From Motacilla alba alba (taxonomy: Eukaryota; Chordata; Aves; Passeriformes; Motacillidae): a stretch of DNA of 64,000 bases. Below are positions 36,126 to 50,109 of this stretch, one piece after another. The notes below the pieces were generated by a model, which was not told the DNA's origin, did not search any database, and saw nothing but the letters and a program-made list of their open reading frames with translations. The DNA is taken from contig NC_052021.1 of NCBI RefSeq assembly GCF_015832195.1, positions 29,910,786 to 29,974,785 of the forward strand, written 5' to 3'. Position 1 is the first letter of the stretch. Every line of letters begins with the position of its first letter. A program made the position numbers and the translations under genes.

Positions 36126-36220
36126 AATGTCCTGTCAACCCCTTCCTGAGAGGAGTGCAGTTGTCATCACAATGTTGAAACGATATTGCAAAATGCTCAC
36201 TTGTGTTTCAAAAATATATC

Positions 36221-36237
36221 TTTTTTTTTTTTTTTTT
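36221..36237 (+). repeat. T17 mononucleotide run
   Basis: Seventeen consecutive T residues following an AT-rich word. It is a simple repeat only. Confidence 0.9.
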
Positions 36238-37589
36238 GTAATTGCCAGCAATTAAGCGTCTTTATCAGATTTTAGCCTCTCTCCATCATTCAGAGAGGTA
36301 ATTAAAGGTTTAGTCATTGCACACTGGGCTGTTTTTCTGTTTCATTAGCTGCAGTGAGTCTCTGAGAATGGGGCTGATGCTGCCCTTATAGTGTTGCAAT
36401 TCCACAGAGGTTCCCGTGGGCAGGCAGGACACTGCTCAGGGCACCTTCCTTCTCTTTTAAACCCCACATCCTGCAAAACCCATTTCAAACTGAGGCCTGA
36501 GCTGGACTTTTACTGGTGAAAAAATTAACGTGTTCCAACCTCTGTGAAAATTGAGTCATTTATCCAAGGGCCAAAGCTGGATTTGTGACTAATACCACAA
36601 TATTCTGCACCAGAGTTGGGCACTTAAACACCTTATCTAAGGTTTTTTTCCTTCAGATGCCAAAAGGAAGAAACTGTTGTTCTTTCAAGCTAAACCCAGG
36701 TTCACCTGTTGTCCTGGGTTTGATCAGAAAGTCTTTCAGCCCAGGTGGCTGCTGGTTGAATCTCCATCCTGCTCCTCCCGACACAAAATCTCACTATTTC
36801 TGGGCAAAAATTTGATACTGCTACTTACAAGGCTTAGCATCTCTCTTAAGGCTGCAGTACAGCAGCTTTGGGCCTCTTGGCACCCCTGGTTTCTGCTTAC
36901 CCAGAGCTGTCAAACCAAAATTACAGCGAGTAGAAATCCAAAGCACTTCAGGAGTCACTATTTACTTTCGATTCTGCACTGCAGAGTCTGACAGCAACAC
37001 ATTCAGGTATCACAATTGCAATTTCTGAAGCTATTTACCTTGAAAAGTTTGTATTACAGAGCTAGTGGTGATATATGAAAATAAAATATTTACTCAGTTG
37101 TGGGATTCACTCCTCAGCTGCAGCAAGAGGTTTGCCTCAAAAGAGACAGAGGGCTTTTTACTGACCTAGAGGAGTGCCATTATACTTGGAAAAATAAACA
37201 TGAATCTGTTGCCGACATGAAATTATTCTACACTGCATAAAAGATTTTTTTCAACCCATCAACTCCACGCAAAGGCAATGTTGTCATGTTGTAAGTGAAC
37301 AGAAAAATAACAAAATAATTTTATAATATTGTTGGGAGTAATTATAAAAAATTATTTTGCCATTGTTTGAAATGCCTGCGTTAAACGGAAAGCTGAGGAA
37401 TCTGGGCCATGGGATAGGAGTAAAGTAATCTGAATTTCAGTGGTATATATGCTGCAAAAATTGGTGCTACAGTAAACAATAATAAGTTTAATGCACTCAC
37501 AGCCTCACACCTGCCCTGTTGTTCTGTCCAGATTCTGTTTAAGTCATCCCTATCACAATCTTATAAAGATTCCATTTCTCAGGGCACAT
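36238..37589. other. Unique non-coding sequence
   Basis: No gene or transposon is visible. A mildly GC-rich patch lies near 36700-36900. Confidence 0.6.
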
Positions 37590-37900
37590 AAAAGAAAATA
37601 ATTTCTACCCAAAATTTTGTGTGCTAAAAAAAAAAAAAAAGGTAATTTTGTGCATGTTATACTTTCCAATTATTTTATAAAATATATTTTAAAATCAGTA
37701 ATTTTGCAAACAATAAATTAGTTAGCCTGTAACCCTTGCTTAATGGAAAAGTAATGATTTTGTTGATAATACATATAAACATGAATTTCATGCATTAAAA
37801 CACTTGTTCACATTAATTATTTTCTTCATTGCATAAGAGGTTTCACCTCCATTCTCATATGAGCTTTTTCAGCATCATCTTCTAAGCATGAGAAGTCACT
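37590..37900. other. Candidate conserved AT-rich element
   Basis: This segment follows an A14 run (37627-37640). It contains homeodomain- and POU-like words (taaattagtta, gtaatgatt, atgcattaaaa, cattaattatt) with no simple-repeat structure. It has the texture of a conserved vertebrate non-coding element; alignment would be needed to decide. Confidence 0.25.
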
Positions 37901-40900
37901 GTACTTTTTTGCTGAAATTGTGGATTTTGAGAGCAGTTGTTTCCCCCTATGCAGAAATTTCATAAATCACCTTTTAATTCTCCTTTGGATAAATAAAGCA
38001 GTATATTTTTTAATTGGTTGGTATAAATCATATTTTCCAGACTGTGCATCACCCAACCAAGTAAATCCAGAACACTTCCCTGTGACATTTTCCCCCTTGA
38101 CTTAAAAATGCACATTCCAGCTGCTTATTAATTTTCACTCACACAAAATCAAGATTTTACTGGATTCAAGTCATCCCTGCTCAAATACAAAGATGAGATT
38201 TAGAGCCAGCGTCCAATATGTTTACAAATAACTTTTCTGCTGTTGATCAGGACAGTGATTTGAACCCAATCCAGTTCTACCCACAATATTTCTTCTGTTT
38301 TGTCCCCACGTTCCCACATTGTTAATGTACATCACAGCACAAACACATTCATCTTTATTGTTCTCTCCAGAACCTCCCTACCCCTCCAGCTCCTGTGTTC
38401 AAGTCGTGATTTCTGCTTCATTATTGTTTTACCATCCAACCTGTGTTTTACTTGCATCTACGAACTGCTCCAGCTTCTCAAGCTCATCCATTTTGTCCAT
38501 TCCTGATGCTGCTAAGCCAATATTAAAGTTATTTCTCACTGTCCAAACCAGTTCTTCAGCTGTGTGTGCTGGGCATCCACACCTGACTGCTCACAGCAAG
38601 CTGTACACCCTTATGCAGATTAGTTACCCCAGTTTCTTTTCCCTAGCTTTCAATTCAATTTAATTTCTCATCATTTAGGACAGCCCTTGTCCTTGAAGAA
38701 ATTTAGGTACATTAGAAAATAATGCTTTGCATGACTTGGATGGATCTTTAACAACTTCTGAAAAATATGTCTGCAGGAATTATAATATTATTGCTAAATT
38801 AATTTTAGTGAAATGCTTCTGCAGAGCATGCTTCAGGAATTTCTATAAGTTATATTTATCCCACCAGTGAGGATTATCTGACTTTTTATAAGCTAATCCT
38901 CTTGAGTGCTACATCTCAATCCTATGAGAAAGCATGTAATATTTTACATTACAAGTGTTTTAATTTTATCTTCATTAATTTCCACTTTAAACACATATAA
39001 GTGTTCCCAAAGAAGGGCAGACAGCAATTCAGATGCAACATTCATAGGTTTTGGTATTTTCCATTATCATGCAATAGCATCTAGTATTTTTGAACAATTC
39101 CTTTGTTTTCACTCTTATTCCCATTGCCTCTTTTTTTCACAGGCCATCCCTATATTTTCATGTCTTGGCAAGTATCAGCTGCAAGACTGATTCACCATCT
39201 GATGATTTTTTTGGTCTCACTAGAACAATCAAGGGAAGAAAAAAGCAGTTCTTTATTATTTATACTGAACTGTGTTTATATGGGTGGCCAAATTCTGTCC
39301 TTAATATGGGTGTGCAGCCCTTCCTGTGAATTATGCTCCTTAATGCAGTGATCCTTTGTGCCTTGCACAAGAAAATGAATATTTTTATGCCTACAAAGTG
39401 AAGTAGGAGATAATTCTTCCTTCATTTCAGTGAAGTCATACAGCAGCTGTAGATCTGCTCTAAATGTAGAGATGATGCTCATTCAAAAGCCATGACTGGG
39501 CCCTGATGTGTGATTTTGAATAATCATGGTGCTTTTATTGGGATGCCCAGGATTATCTGCCTGCATAATTTTGGTAACACATATGTTTAAAACCAGGAAA
39601 CATTACAACTTTGAAACTACTCACGATTGTACTAATATATCACACAAATTTTCCTTGGGTAGGCTAAAGATACAGAAAAAAGGATGAGAAATGTGAGTAA
39701 GCAGTAAGGCAGACCGTGAGAAATTCACCGGATTTTAGAAAGGACATTACTACACACCAGGTGTTTGAACAAACAGCAAGTCACAGTCACAAGCTGGAAT
39801 CCTCCTGAAGCTGTTGGTAGTGAGTCCACAGAAAGTCTGACAGACCTGGATCTCACAGGTGAGGTAGGAATGACACTTCAGTGTCTCATGCTGTTTTCTG
39901 GGTTGAGCAGAGGAGTCACAATTTGCAATTGATGAGCATCCACCACTTCTGCTGTGATTCTCCACCCACTTTTGTCTCTTAAACTCTACTGTGGCTCCTG
40001 AGACAAAGAGGCAGCTTTGTGCAGGCAGGTGTGTGTGATTTCTGTGCTCTTCTTAAATCTCACTAACACCACTGCAGGGCTCAAGGGACACTGAAATCAC
40101 ACCTTGACTTCTGTCAGCTTTCCAGAGACAGGGAGTTTCAAGAGAGAAAACAACACTTTGAAAAAAGCATGCGGCCCATTGCATATCACTTTTATCAATT
40201 ACAGAATGTTCTGGAGTTTCCGGGGCTCCTTTTCATCCAGGTGCCAAGCTCAGCAATGAAGAGCAGTGGCTGCCACATCAAAACCCAGGTTGGGCTGCAG
40301 CACTGACAGGAGAGGACACTGAAAGGCACAGAGGAGACAAACACCACCACTAAATATGGCTCAGTTTGTAGAAACACTCCTGGATTTTATAGACAGGTGT
40401 TTCTGTTCATTTACAATGCTGTAAAAGCTGTTTTAGCTACCTAATAAAGGTTTACGAGGCAATACCATTATCTATTTCTATAATACAATAACATCATTTG
40501 TTTCTGCAGAATTCATTTGTCTAGGGTGAAAACTCAAGTATTTCCTATAGAAGCTTCTCAGCACATTTCCCTTCAGAGAATTTCCTCCTTCCTTGTGAAA
40601 TTGCAGCTGCAGGTCAGAGAGACAGGGAGCAATTTTCTCTCCCCTAACTTGAGCAGCATTGCAAACAGCCTGTCCTCGTCAGAATATGAAAATGTTCCAG
40701 TTACATCTGTGACTCTCAGTGCTCTCTACACCACTGCTTTTCAGAGGCAGAGACAAATCCTCCCAGTGTTCCTGAGCAATACATTTTGCATTTGGAGCTC
40801 TGACTTGGCTGACACTTTTTAAAATATACATATATATTCAGAGTCAGACAGCTCCCTGGTGACTATTACACAGCTGCAGATGCTGAAGGGCACAAATTAT

Positions 40901-43645
40901 TCCTACAAAGGTCAACATTACCTTACACTAAAAAATTGTCTTCCTGACCATTCATCCTTTCTTGACTTCCACGCTGTGAACAAGTGATGAATTTTTATGA
41001 TTTCACCACCAGCCATTGGTCATATTATGTACCTCTTGGGGAGAAGAAGTGAGGAGGTGGAAAGAGACCCCAAACCACATGTAGACACCTAAAGTTGTGT
41101 CCTTTTTGTTTCACGGGATGACATTAAACCAGAAGAGCCAAAGTTTCACTCATAAGCTGTTGTGGGACTTAATAACAGTCAGTGTAAGTGAGCCACAGAA
41201 TGAATCTTATAAAAGGGATGCAAGGATGTGTCCAGACAGCCCAAATTTAAACTCATATTCAAAGTCTACTGTTTCCTACTGGCTGGCCAGTTCAGAAGGC
41301 AAGGAGCCAAGCAGCAGATCTGAGACCTTTGTGGAAGTTAGTTAGGCAATTTTAATATTGCCCAGAGCTGCTCAGCAGTAAGTGAAATTCCCCAGGCAGA
41401 ACCTGTGTGGAGGATAGACATTCGGCTTCATGAAGGAATATGCTACTTTAAAATATGATTAAATTCAGATGTGGGATGAAAGACAGAAAAATTAGAAGTT
41501 CCTCATGACTTTCCTTTAACTAACTGAAATATTATATTCACCTACATTGAAAAATTTTAGTTTGGTTATTGCAATACTGAAAGCAGCATAAATTTAAAAG
41601 ATCCCCACTTCAAAAATGAAAGCTTATGCCTTGCAAGCTTCATAAGAATCCCTTCTTACTTTTTCCTTCTGCTCCATATTCTCCTCAAAATTGATATCAT
41701 TGCATCAAATGTTTTTATTTCAATGGAAGTTGAAAAAAAAAAGTTTCCTCAAATAATTTCCTGTTAGCTTTTTTTCTTACTACTGCACACACTACTTTCT
41801 CCAACAGAAAATGGATGAAGAAAGAATTGGCTGTTGTATAATACTTTATTAAAAATGCTCAGCTCCTCTAATACCACAGGAGACGTAGGATGGAGCAGAA
41901 TTCACAGGCTGCAGGCAAGAACTTTCTCCCCTTTTGTCAGAGCAGGCAGCATGTAGAGTCTGGCCCTAATCAGATTAGGTTGTGCATATTTATAAACATC
42001 TGAAGGCCATAAAGAAAGACTCCCAATTAAAAGATACTCTGGATTTGCTTCTGCAAGAGTTGCAGAAAAACATGGCGATTAACATTTCCATTAGAGCCTG
42101 GGTTTGGCACAAACCCCACTTGTTGAACTGGGTCCTCTGGAAATCTCTTTTCTACCAGAACGTATCGCTGGGTTCTTTTCAGATACATTGAAAAAACATG
42201 TCCCATTTGATCTGGGTGTATGAAGTTACACAATGCCATGTCACTGCATGGGATGTAACCCCACGTAATGTAATGCACATTCAAGTAAAACTCTCTTTTC
42301 CATTATGGGCAGGAGTAAATTACAGATAGGAGTTTACCATAATTAACCACAAACTGGCAGTAAGGCCTATTTTCTGTCTTTGTAGATTACTATCAAGTTA
42401 CCTAAGCCCTTCTCCAGCTTACTTATAAAAGTAGTTAAGAATATAAAAGATATTTAAGATGAATCCATTCTCTGGATAAACATGTTGCGTGAACCATCCA
42501 AGCTATTTGGAATGGAGAATGAATCCAAGATGCTGGTTAGGTGTGGTCTGCTTGGTCAACAGCCCAACCCTGCCTACAGTTTTTCAGAAAAATATTTAAC
42601 TTATTTTTTTCCCAGTTATTCCTCAATTAAGATCTGTGCTGTTGTTACCTCTTAACAATAGCACAAGGCTGAACTCGTGTCCAGCAGCTGCCCACAATGT
42701 GTCTCCGACAGCTGAAATCACTTCATCATTTATTATTCCAAAAAACTAAATAAGGGCAGACATTTTCCTAAAGAATTGATTTTTAAGGGCTCAGTATCAA
42801 TCAGTTCTTTTTGCCTTTGATCCTCAGTAATCAGGGAGCCAAAACATTTAGGGAATTCAATATGTGGCCCATTTAAATATATTCTAGACTTTCTGATGTT
42901 CCCATGAACCACCCATTTGCTTTAGACAATCAGCAAACTTTTTATTAAGGGGATGCTTTATCAGCACGCAAGGCAGGCTCACAGCACTGTTTCTCTGAGA
43001 CAGATCTAGAAAAGTAAGCACCCTAATTGGGCCGTTTGCATTTTAACATTGCTTCAGCAGCTCTGATTAGCAACACTTTGTCAAAGCACTGGTGCTGAGC
43101 CTTCCTGGGGCAAAGTCTCCACTGGCACTTCTGGCCCACAGATCCATCTGCAGAGCACATCCATCCATCCCTGGCTTCAAGCACTGGAGGAGCTCCAGTT
43201 AATTTTTCTGTAGGAAGTTTTGTGGGTCAGTTTAGCAATGAATCCAGTCTTTTAAAGCAGTGTCTTTCCAAATCCATTTCTTCTTGTAAAATGGACCTTT
43301 CCAACACCTCAGGATTTTTTTTACTTAAAATGTCCTCGTTTCAATTGCCTCTTATTTAACTTTATTAAATGAAGCAATCTCCAGCCACTAAAAAACATTA
43401 ACATAATTTATTCAAATGCCACCTGCCCTATGAGCAAGAACTAGAAGCTCACAAAAGCAGCTGCATCTATATCAACATTTCACTTTGGAAGAGGCACTTT
43501 GGCTGTCCTGGGATGTGTTCAGGTGGGGAGAGGAGGAAGAGGGATGCATCAGAATACAGAGAAAATACTATACATAAAAATTCCTGCAGAAAATTTTTTT
43601 AATTCTTTCTTGAAAAAAAAACAAACCATAGAGTGTGGACTTCCA

Positions 43646-43646
<1 letters not shown>
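37901..43646. other. Unique non-coding sequence
   Basis: I see no gene, transposon or tandem array here. Frames reach about 114 codons (38319-38663), but none shows a domain or exon-like boundaries. Confidence 0.6.
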
Positions 43647-43717
<71 letters not shown>

Positions 43718-43739
43718 CATTATTATTATTACTACTACT
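43647..43739. repeat. (ATT)n trinucleotide array
   Basis: About 23 perfect ATT units run to 43717. A single C substitution follows, then more ATT units and a short ACT tail. Frames of poly-Ile, poly-Leu, poly-Tyr and poly-Asn are artefacts of the repeat. The long uninterrupted core predicts high length variation between individuals. Confidence 0.98.
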
Positions 43740-46099
43740 GCTGGAATTACAGTTCTGGACATGCCTCAGGAAGGAAGCACATCTGATCACACAACACCTG
43801 CAGACTGCTGTGTCAAACAGGATGGGAAAATCACCTGCTTACAGCACAAAAAGACTTTTCTATCACATATTGTAAAACAAGATGCTGTAAGTGCCCTGGA
43901 GGAGCTGCCTTTTCATTGCTGAGCCCTGTTATAACACTGTTCCTCATGTAATTCTCACTCAGGCTAATAACATATGATTTCAAGTCATATCCAGGCTATA
44001 ATGAAAGTGGAAAAAACCTTGAAGTGGTGCCAAACAGACCCAGTGGTTTTGTGGACCTTAGGCACTGTGTGGTGGAACACAACCCAGAGTACAATGAGTC
44101 AATCAAAAAGATAATTCTTCAGATCAGTTTTGATACAAGAATTGAGCACAGTCAAGGGCAATTAAATAATTAAAATTTTAGTACTGACTTGAAATAAAAT
44201 ATGTGAAATCTATCTCTCTTCTTCTATTCCTCCAAAAATTAAAAACACCCCTGCTACTTTTGAAACCAGCCATCACTTTCTAAGTGCACAGAAAATCAGC
44301 AGAAAGTTGATTGGCTTCTGCTTCAAACCTGTTATCAGCAGAATATCAAGAACATAAATCAATGCCCATAAATATGGTCTCTTTCCTGAGCTGAACCTCA
44401 TCAACAATAAAAATGAAGCTTCAGCCTCAGTTTCAGCTCCATGGGCATCTCTAGTGCCTCTCCAGCATCTCTCCATAAGCTGTGGATTCACAACAGTAAC
44501 TCCCATTTCTTTTATATTCTATGGAACAAATAGGCCAAACAAGCCTGGAAATTTTGTGCAGGATTCTTGAGGCTGGGGTAGGATGGGTTTGCCATCCAGT
44601 TGTTTCTGCATTCTTTATTTATTTATTTATTCATTATTAGGTGTATTTCAGAGACACCCAACTACCTCAGAGTGAGGACACATCCTTCTTCATGATGATG
44701 AGTCTTCCCAGAGGAGGCCTGTTTGGAGATTTAGAAGCAAATTCTTGTGACTGAATCATCATCGTTCAATTGTTCTCCATTAAAAATAATTTTATTATGT
44801 AAACAATTAAGTTCAATTATATGGATTTAGAAAGCTTTTAGTCCAACCTGCTCTTGCAGTGACACGTTATAACCTAAGCCTTAACACCACTTCTGAGAAG
44901 GCTGTACCCAAAAACCACTTTTCTTAATAATCCTTTGGGTCCGTTCCTGAACTGCCACGAAATCTGGTGGGACACGTGCAGAGACAGGGATGTGTCAGAA
45001 AATTCACCTCTTCCCTGGCTTTCCAACCCTTCCTCTGAAGGAGCAACATCAAAGACAGAGCCCTTTTGGAAGGCACAAGGGCCCCTGACATGGGACAGGG
45101 TTCTTCCCCCCAGGATGGTCACAGCCACCACATCCCACCCAGAGGGACAGCTCTTCATTAAAGGAGAGTTTTTTTCTTCACAAAGTCCAAACAAAACACA
45201 TCAGTGACACATTCCCCCCTTTAGATGCCACACAGGAAGCTGAATTAATATGGACTTGCTTGGGCACTCACACTAATCACATTTCCTGGGGGCTAGGAAC
45301 TGCTCTCACTTGCCAGTTTGTCCACTCTGTGCTTCTCCTCTCACACCCTGAAGGACTTGCTAAAAGTTAATTCAAATTGTTCTATGTTTGCACAAATATT
45401 TAATTGACTAAAATAAAGTATTTTCTTAAATTCTTCCAGATTGAAGACTTGTTCTCTCTGACTTCAACTGAAAGTACTTTTCTTAAAAAAGGACTTCACC
45501 TCTACCTCAATTAATTTCAGCAGTTTCCTTCTGGAGAAAGGGGGAAAAAATAATGTCACATGTGTGTAAGTTTCTAAACTAGCTTGGCGATAAGTCCTCC
45601 AGTGGACAACAGCTGCTTTCTCTCCCCTCTCCTCACATTTACTATCATTGTATGTCATCTTAACAGCTGTATTTACTACAAATTCCCTGTGAAGCTTTTG
45701 GGTCATTCACTTTCTAAAAGCATAACCCAGAAATGCACACTCAGGGCGTTAATGCTCACCCTGGCTTGACTCACACTCATAATGGCTCCTTGGGTGATTA
45801 GCAGTTCTCATCATCAGGTCCTACATGATTTAAAAAAAAAAAAAAAAACAAAAAAAACCTTAATGGCAATAAAAATATTAGGAGTCAGCTATTTCATACT
45901 AATGACTTGTTAATGTAACATTATTGCTGGTGCTTTAAGCACTGTTGTCCTTAGATGCTGCTCTGCATTCATGAAGGACTTTGGGAAAAAAGAGAATATG
46001 GTGCTGAGACTTATTGCATTAAGAGATCGGTTTAACAGATTGTTTAGTTTTGGTAATATAATTTGACATCTAAACATAAGCTGAGAGGGATCTCCCACA
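43740..46099. other. Unique non-coding sequence with minor simple repeats
   Basis: A TTTA run of about 4.5 units lies at 44614-44631 and an A17 run at 45832-45848. No gene or transposon is recognised. Confidence 0.6.
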
Positions 46100-46690
46100 A
46101 AACCTTTGATAATATGATTCATTGTCAAATGTTTGTTTTGCCTATCTGGTACTCATTAATTAATTCTTTTTAATATATCTTGGATTTACTGATTTGGAAA
46201 AAGAGAATTATTCTTATTGATGTTGCTAAAATATCCAGGTGGCTTGAATTTCACCAACTAGATGGTATAATCTAGCACATTTGTGTAGACCTAATCAAAT
46301 CTCTACTAACAGATGTGAAGAGCCCAGCATGGGAGCAAATGTTTGTGTCTATATGATAATTAAATTACCTCAATAAAGAGAATAAATGAACAATGATGAC
46401 TATAGTTTTTCTAAACCTAGGTTATCTTCCTCATGCACAGCCTCTATTAACCCCTTTAGCAATTGGTAAAACTTGAAGTTTTTCAGAATGAGCCATGGTT
46501 TTCAGGTAGTGCCTGTGATTAAATCTATTGACCAGGCAATGTGATTAACTATTCCTATGCATCGCTATCAATGAAAATCAAATAAATAATAAATTCTGCA
46601 CTAAAGATATGCTATGTACAGTGTATTTCATTTCATGTAAACAGTTATGACACCATCAGTCTGTGGTTTAATTCATCTTTTAGTTCTCTC
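46100..46690. other. AT-rich segment, possible conserved element
   Basis: The stretch is rich in AT words such as cattaattaattc and taattaaatta but lacks simple-repeat structure. I cannot distinguish a conserved element from ordinary AT-rich sequence. Confidence 0.2.
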
Positions 46691-49600
46691 ATTCTTGGAG
46701 AATTGCTTTGATGATTACCACAGCATCCTTAAATATTGTCCAAATTTTAAATCTGCCCACATCTTTAACAGGCCTGTGTCTTTCATATAAGCTGGATGTG
46801 GCTGGATGGGCATTTCTGAGAGCCCCAGCAGGCACTTGAGTGACCCATGTGCTGCCAAGGATTTTCAAAACCTGGCCCTCTAAATCCAGTTCACGATACA
46901 ACCAGACAGAAAACATCATTTCAAAGCCTACAAAGTGCAACAAAAACCTCTATTGTAATACATTCCTGAATACTCATTTCCCTAGAATTCACTTTAGGAG
47001 ACATATGAAAATAAGATTAATGAGATAAAAAGATATTTTAAACTTATCTTTGTTTTGAAGGTGGCCTGGTGGCAATGAGATGCTTCCACAAGAAAGGGGA
47101 GCCAGCCCTTGGTAGCAGCATTGCTTTGCTATCACCAGGCAGGCCGAGCTGCAGCTGGAGTTCAAATCACTTCTGACCATGTTTTTGCTACAAACAGGGG
47201 AACAGTTCTTTCTCTGTTCACTCCAAGGCGTGCTCTGACCTTGCTGGAGGCTAAGTAATGTCACCAGCTGCATGTGTAACGTGGTCACTGGTGATGAAAA
47301 GTGAACCAGCACAGCTCGCCTAGGGATGCAACCTCTTTTAACATATCTAACATTCCTGCAGGTGTGGTGGCTTTATTTGTGTGTTTTACTGTGTTTGTTT
47401 ATTTGCCTGACTAACTAACTCATGTCCTCCTGCCCAGTGCAGATAGAGCCTTCTTAGTTAACATTCCTGAAACTCTGAGTGTTTAGGATATAGATTGTTT
47501 CCAGTCTCAGGATGTAAAAGACATGGGATAGAAGCAAGAGAGATTAGGGCTCTTTTCCTCAAAGTTAAACAACTGGATTGGTTTTCAGGCAATGGGGCCC
47601 TGAAACAGCTAAATAAAAATAGTCCTGTACATACAAGGAACTCTCAGATTGTATTTCTAGAAGATCTGACCAAGGGGCAGGTTTGACCAGCAGCACTTGG
47701 GAATAGCCCAAACACATAAAACAGTTATCTCCTGGTGTCATAAGGTGATCTTTAGTCAGCTGAAGTGGGGTAGCAGCAGGTTTGGAGTAATTTGGGAGGC
47801 TAATTATATCCTCTTTGTACTTAAATGAAGCTTTCTGCTGAGCCTTCTGTGCTGTGGCAGAGAAGCAAAGTCCCGTCACTCCCAGCTCAGTACATCCTAA
47901 ACTGCAGATGGTTTCTGAGAGCTCCTCCAAAGAGAAGATGGCTTTTACTGGACTTCATTGTGTGAACAGAGAAACAGTGCTGGAGCTTGGTGGAAAAGGG
48001 GCAAAACCCACTCAAAACCCCACAGAATTTGAAACAAACAAATTCCCTTTTAAGAGTCCCAGACAAAACCACTTTCTGATTATTCACATTCACATAGAAG
48101 TCCATCTCTTCTGTGGAATGTACGCATACAGACTCTATCAACCAAATTCTCTCTTTTCAATCTGTGTAGCTCTAACAGAAATATACCAACAACTATTTCC
48201 TCTTCGTCTACCTATTCAGAACAGGGCCTGATATTAATAATGTTATTCTTTTTTGAAATATTCCCTTCAAGGAAGAATTTGGGGAAGTTTGTCCTGATTA
48301 GATTTGGATTAAAGCCCACAAAAAAACAAGTAGAGAGAATGGTCTTCTGCTGCCCCATAAACTTCCCAGCTGGGCCAGAGGCACTGCCAATGACCTGTGA
48401 AAATTCATCATAAAATAAATAATCTCTTAACAGGGAAGAGGAAGGAGAGCTGCGAGTGCATTTGTGTCACCAAAAAAATTACTAAAATTATTTGGTCAGT
48501 TTGGAGGATGGGAGCAAAAGAGAGAAAGTGTTGGTGTGGATTGGTTTGGTTTAGTTTTGCTCCTTCTTGGTGGATGTAGATGTTTTGGAGTGCTTGAACA
48601 CTGGGTGTTCCACACCAGTGCCAGAAATAGCATGGACACTGGAGTTTTCCCACTCAAATATCTCCTGCTCTGTAAGAGGTCACCAGCTCAGAGCCTGTGG
48701 TAACAGGAGAAGGAAATAAAATTGGAATCCACCCATTTATCATCTGAGCATCACTCGGATTACCAGGTCTTGGATTTCTCTCTTCCTCATCCCAGGTCAA
48801 CAACACTTGTGGAGATCTGTTTTGGCATGGCAGTTTGCTGAGGCAGGGTCCTATGCTTCCTTCACTTTTATTTCTGCCTCCTTATTTCACAGCCTTGGCA
48901 CTGGGACCATCCTTTCCTGAAGGACCAAGTCCTAGAAGTGCATTTTGGGGTGCAATTGAAGAAGGACACAGTCAGATACCTTTTGGGACATCAACTCCCC
49001 TTCTGTCCTTCTGCAGTCATTTCAGTGGCTTGCTTCACATTTCTCAGACAGGTTTTTGTCTTTCCACTTCCATCCTGTCTACTTTCACACAGCTTTGTGT
49101 CGTTGTGAAGACTCAGAATTGTTCTCAGAACAAGAAACAACTTCTGCTTTTGCCCTTTACTCTGCTGCGAGTTCCCCATGAGTCACTCTGTGTTTTCCTT
49201 AACCACCCTTCAAGGTTCCTCATTGTGCGGCCAGGTTTTAGTGCAGGTTTTCATAAACACGTCTGAGTTACACAAGTGGGATTTTTTTTTAAGTGGAAAC
49301 AGGCTCAGTAATTTGTAAATATGCTTTGGTTGAAAAGGAGTTAAAAATACAGTCAAAGAGACTTTGCTTCCCTCCTTTCTCCCATGGTTCATGACCTTTG
49401 CTTTTTTCAACTTCCTCAATTTAGTTTCAGTAAATTGTCACAGAATGGCACAACACCTGCCTTGGGTACTTGAGAAATTGACTTTTCCTGCAAATTACCC
49501 TGATCAGTGACCTTGTCTGGCTACTAAAGGGGTTTGCAGAAGCAGCATAGCTTTATGTGTGGCCATCTTCCATCTTCTGATTGGTATTTAGCCCTTTGAA

Positions 49601-50109
49601 GTTCACTTATCTCCTTAATGTGCAGCTACCTTTTGGGAAAGAAAAAAAAAAGAAAAAGGAAGAAAAAGGTTAAAAGAGGCCATGATACACTTGTCATATC
49701 TGAAACCAAAATACTAACAGTTAGACAAAGTGGACTGCATCCTGGAAGGTGCACACAGAAATGTAAGCTGGAAGGCTCCACTGATCCTCCTTTCCAGAAG
49801 AATGTCTATAATTTCTTTTCCTCTTTAGGTGTTAAATATTCAGATACTGGTTGTCATTGTTGCAGTTGAGTTGTGTTTACTAGAAAGGATTTAACAAGGC
49901 TGACCTTTCCTTCCTATCCTTTACTTTCCTTTTTTTTTTTCAATCTGTTTTAAAAGTCACTTCTCTGAGGAAAAAGCAAATATCTGTTCCTCCCCATACT
50001 GCACAAGTGTTGGGGCAGAGGTTACTTCTGGAAACCTAAAAGGTGAATTTCTTTTTGTGCTGAAGCTTTGATTTCACAGTGACATGCAAAGGGGTTATTT
50101 CTTTAATTA
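46691..50109. other. Unique non-coding sequence
   Basis: No gene is recognised. The longest frame (48835-49266, plus strand, 143 codons) has no domain. A purine-rich patch lies at 49637-49672, and a small palindrome gaacac-tgg-gtgttc at 48596-48610. Confidence 0.6.

Noticed and set aside
36711..36790. tgtcctgggttt as the start of a second LTR
   Set aside because: Similarity ends after about 12 bases, with no matching terminus, polyadenylation signal or target duplication.
42027..42284. 85-codon minus-strand frame that looked like an envelope or polymerase scrap
   Set aside because: No motif of a retroviral protein could be found and no LTR lies nearby.
43499..43922. Poly-Ile, poly-Tyr, poly-Leu and poly-Asn proteins
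   Set aside because: They are translations of the ATT array.
46689..46943. 84-codon minus-strand frame with protein-like sequence
   Set aside because: Too short, no family recognised, no flanking splice sites, ordinary composition.
48596..48610. gaacac-tgg-gtgttc as a glucocorticoid response element
   Set aside because: The half-sites are shifted by one base relative to AGAACAnnnTGTTCT, so spacing is wrong.
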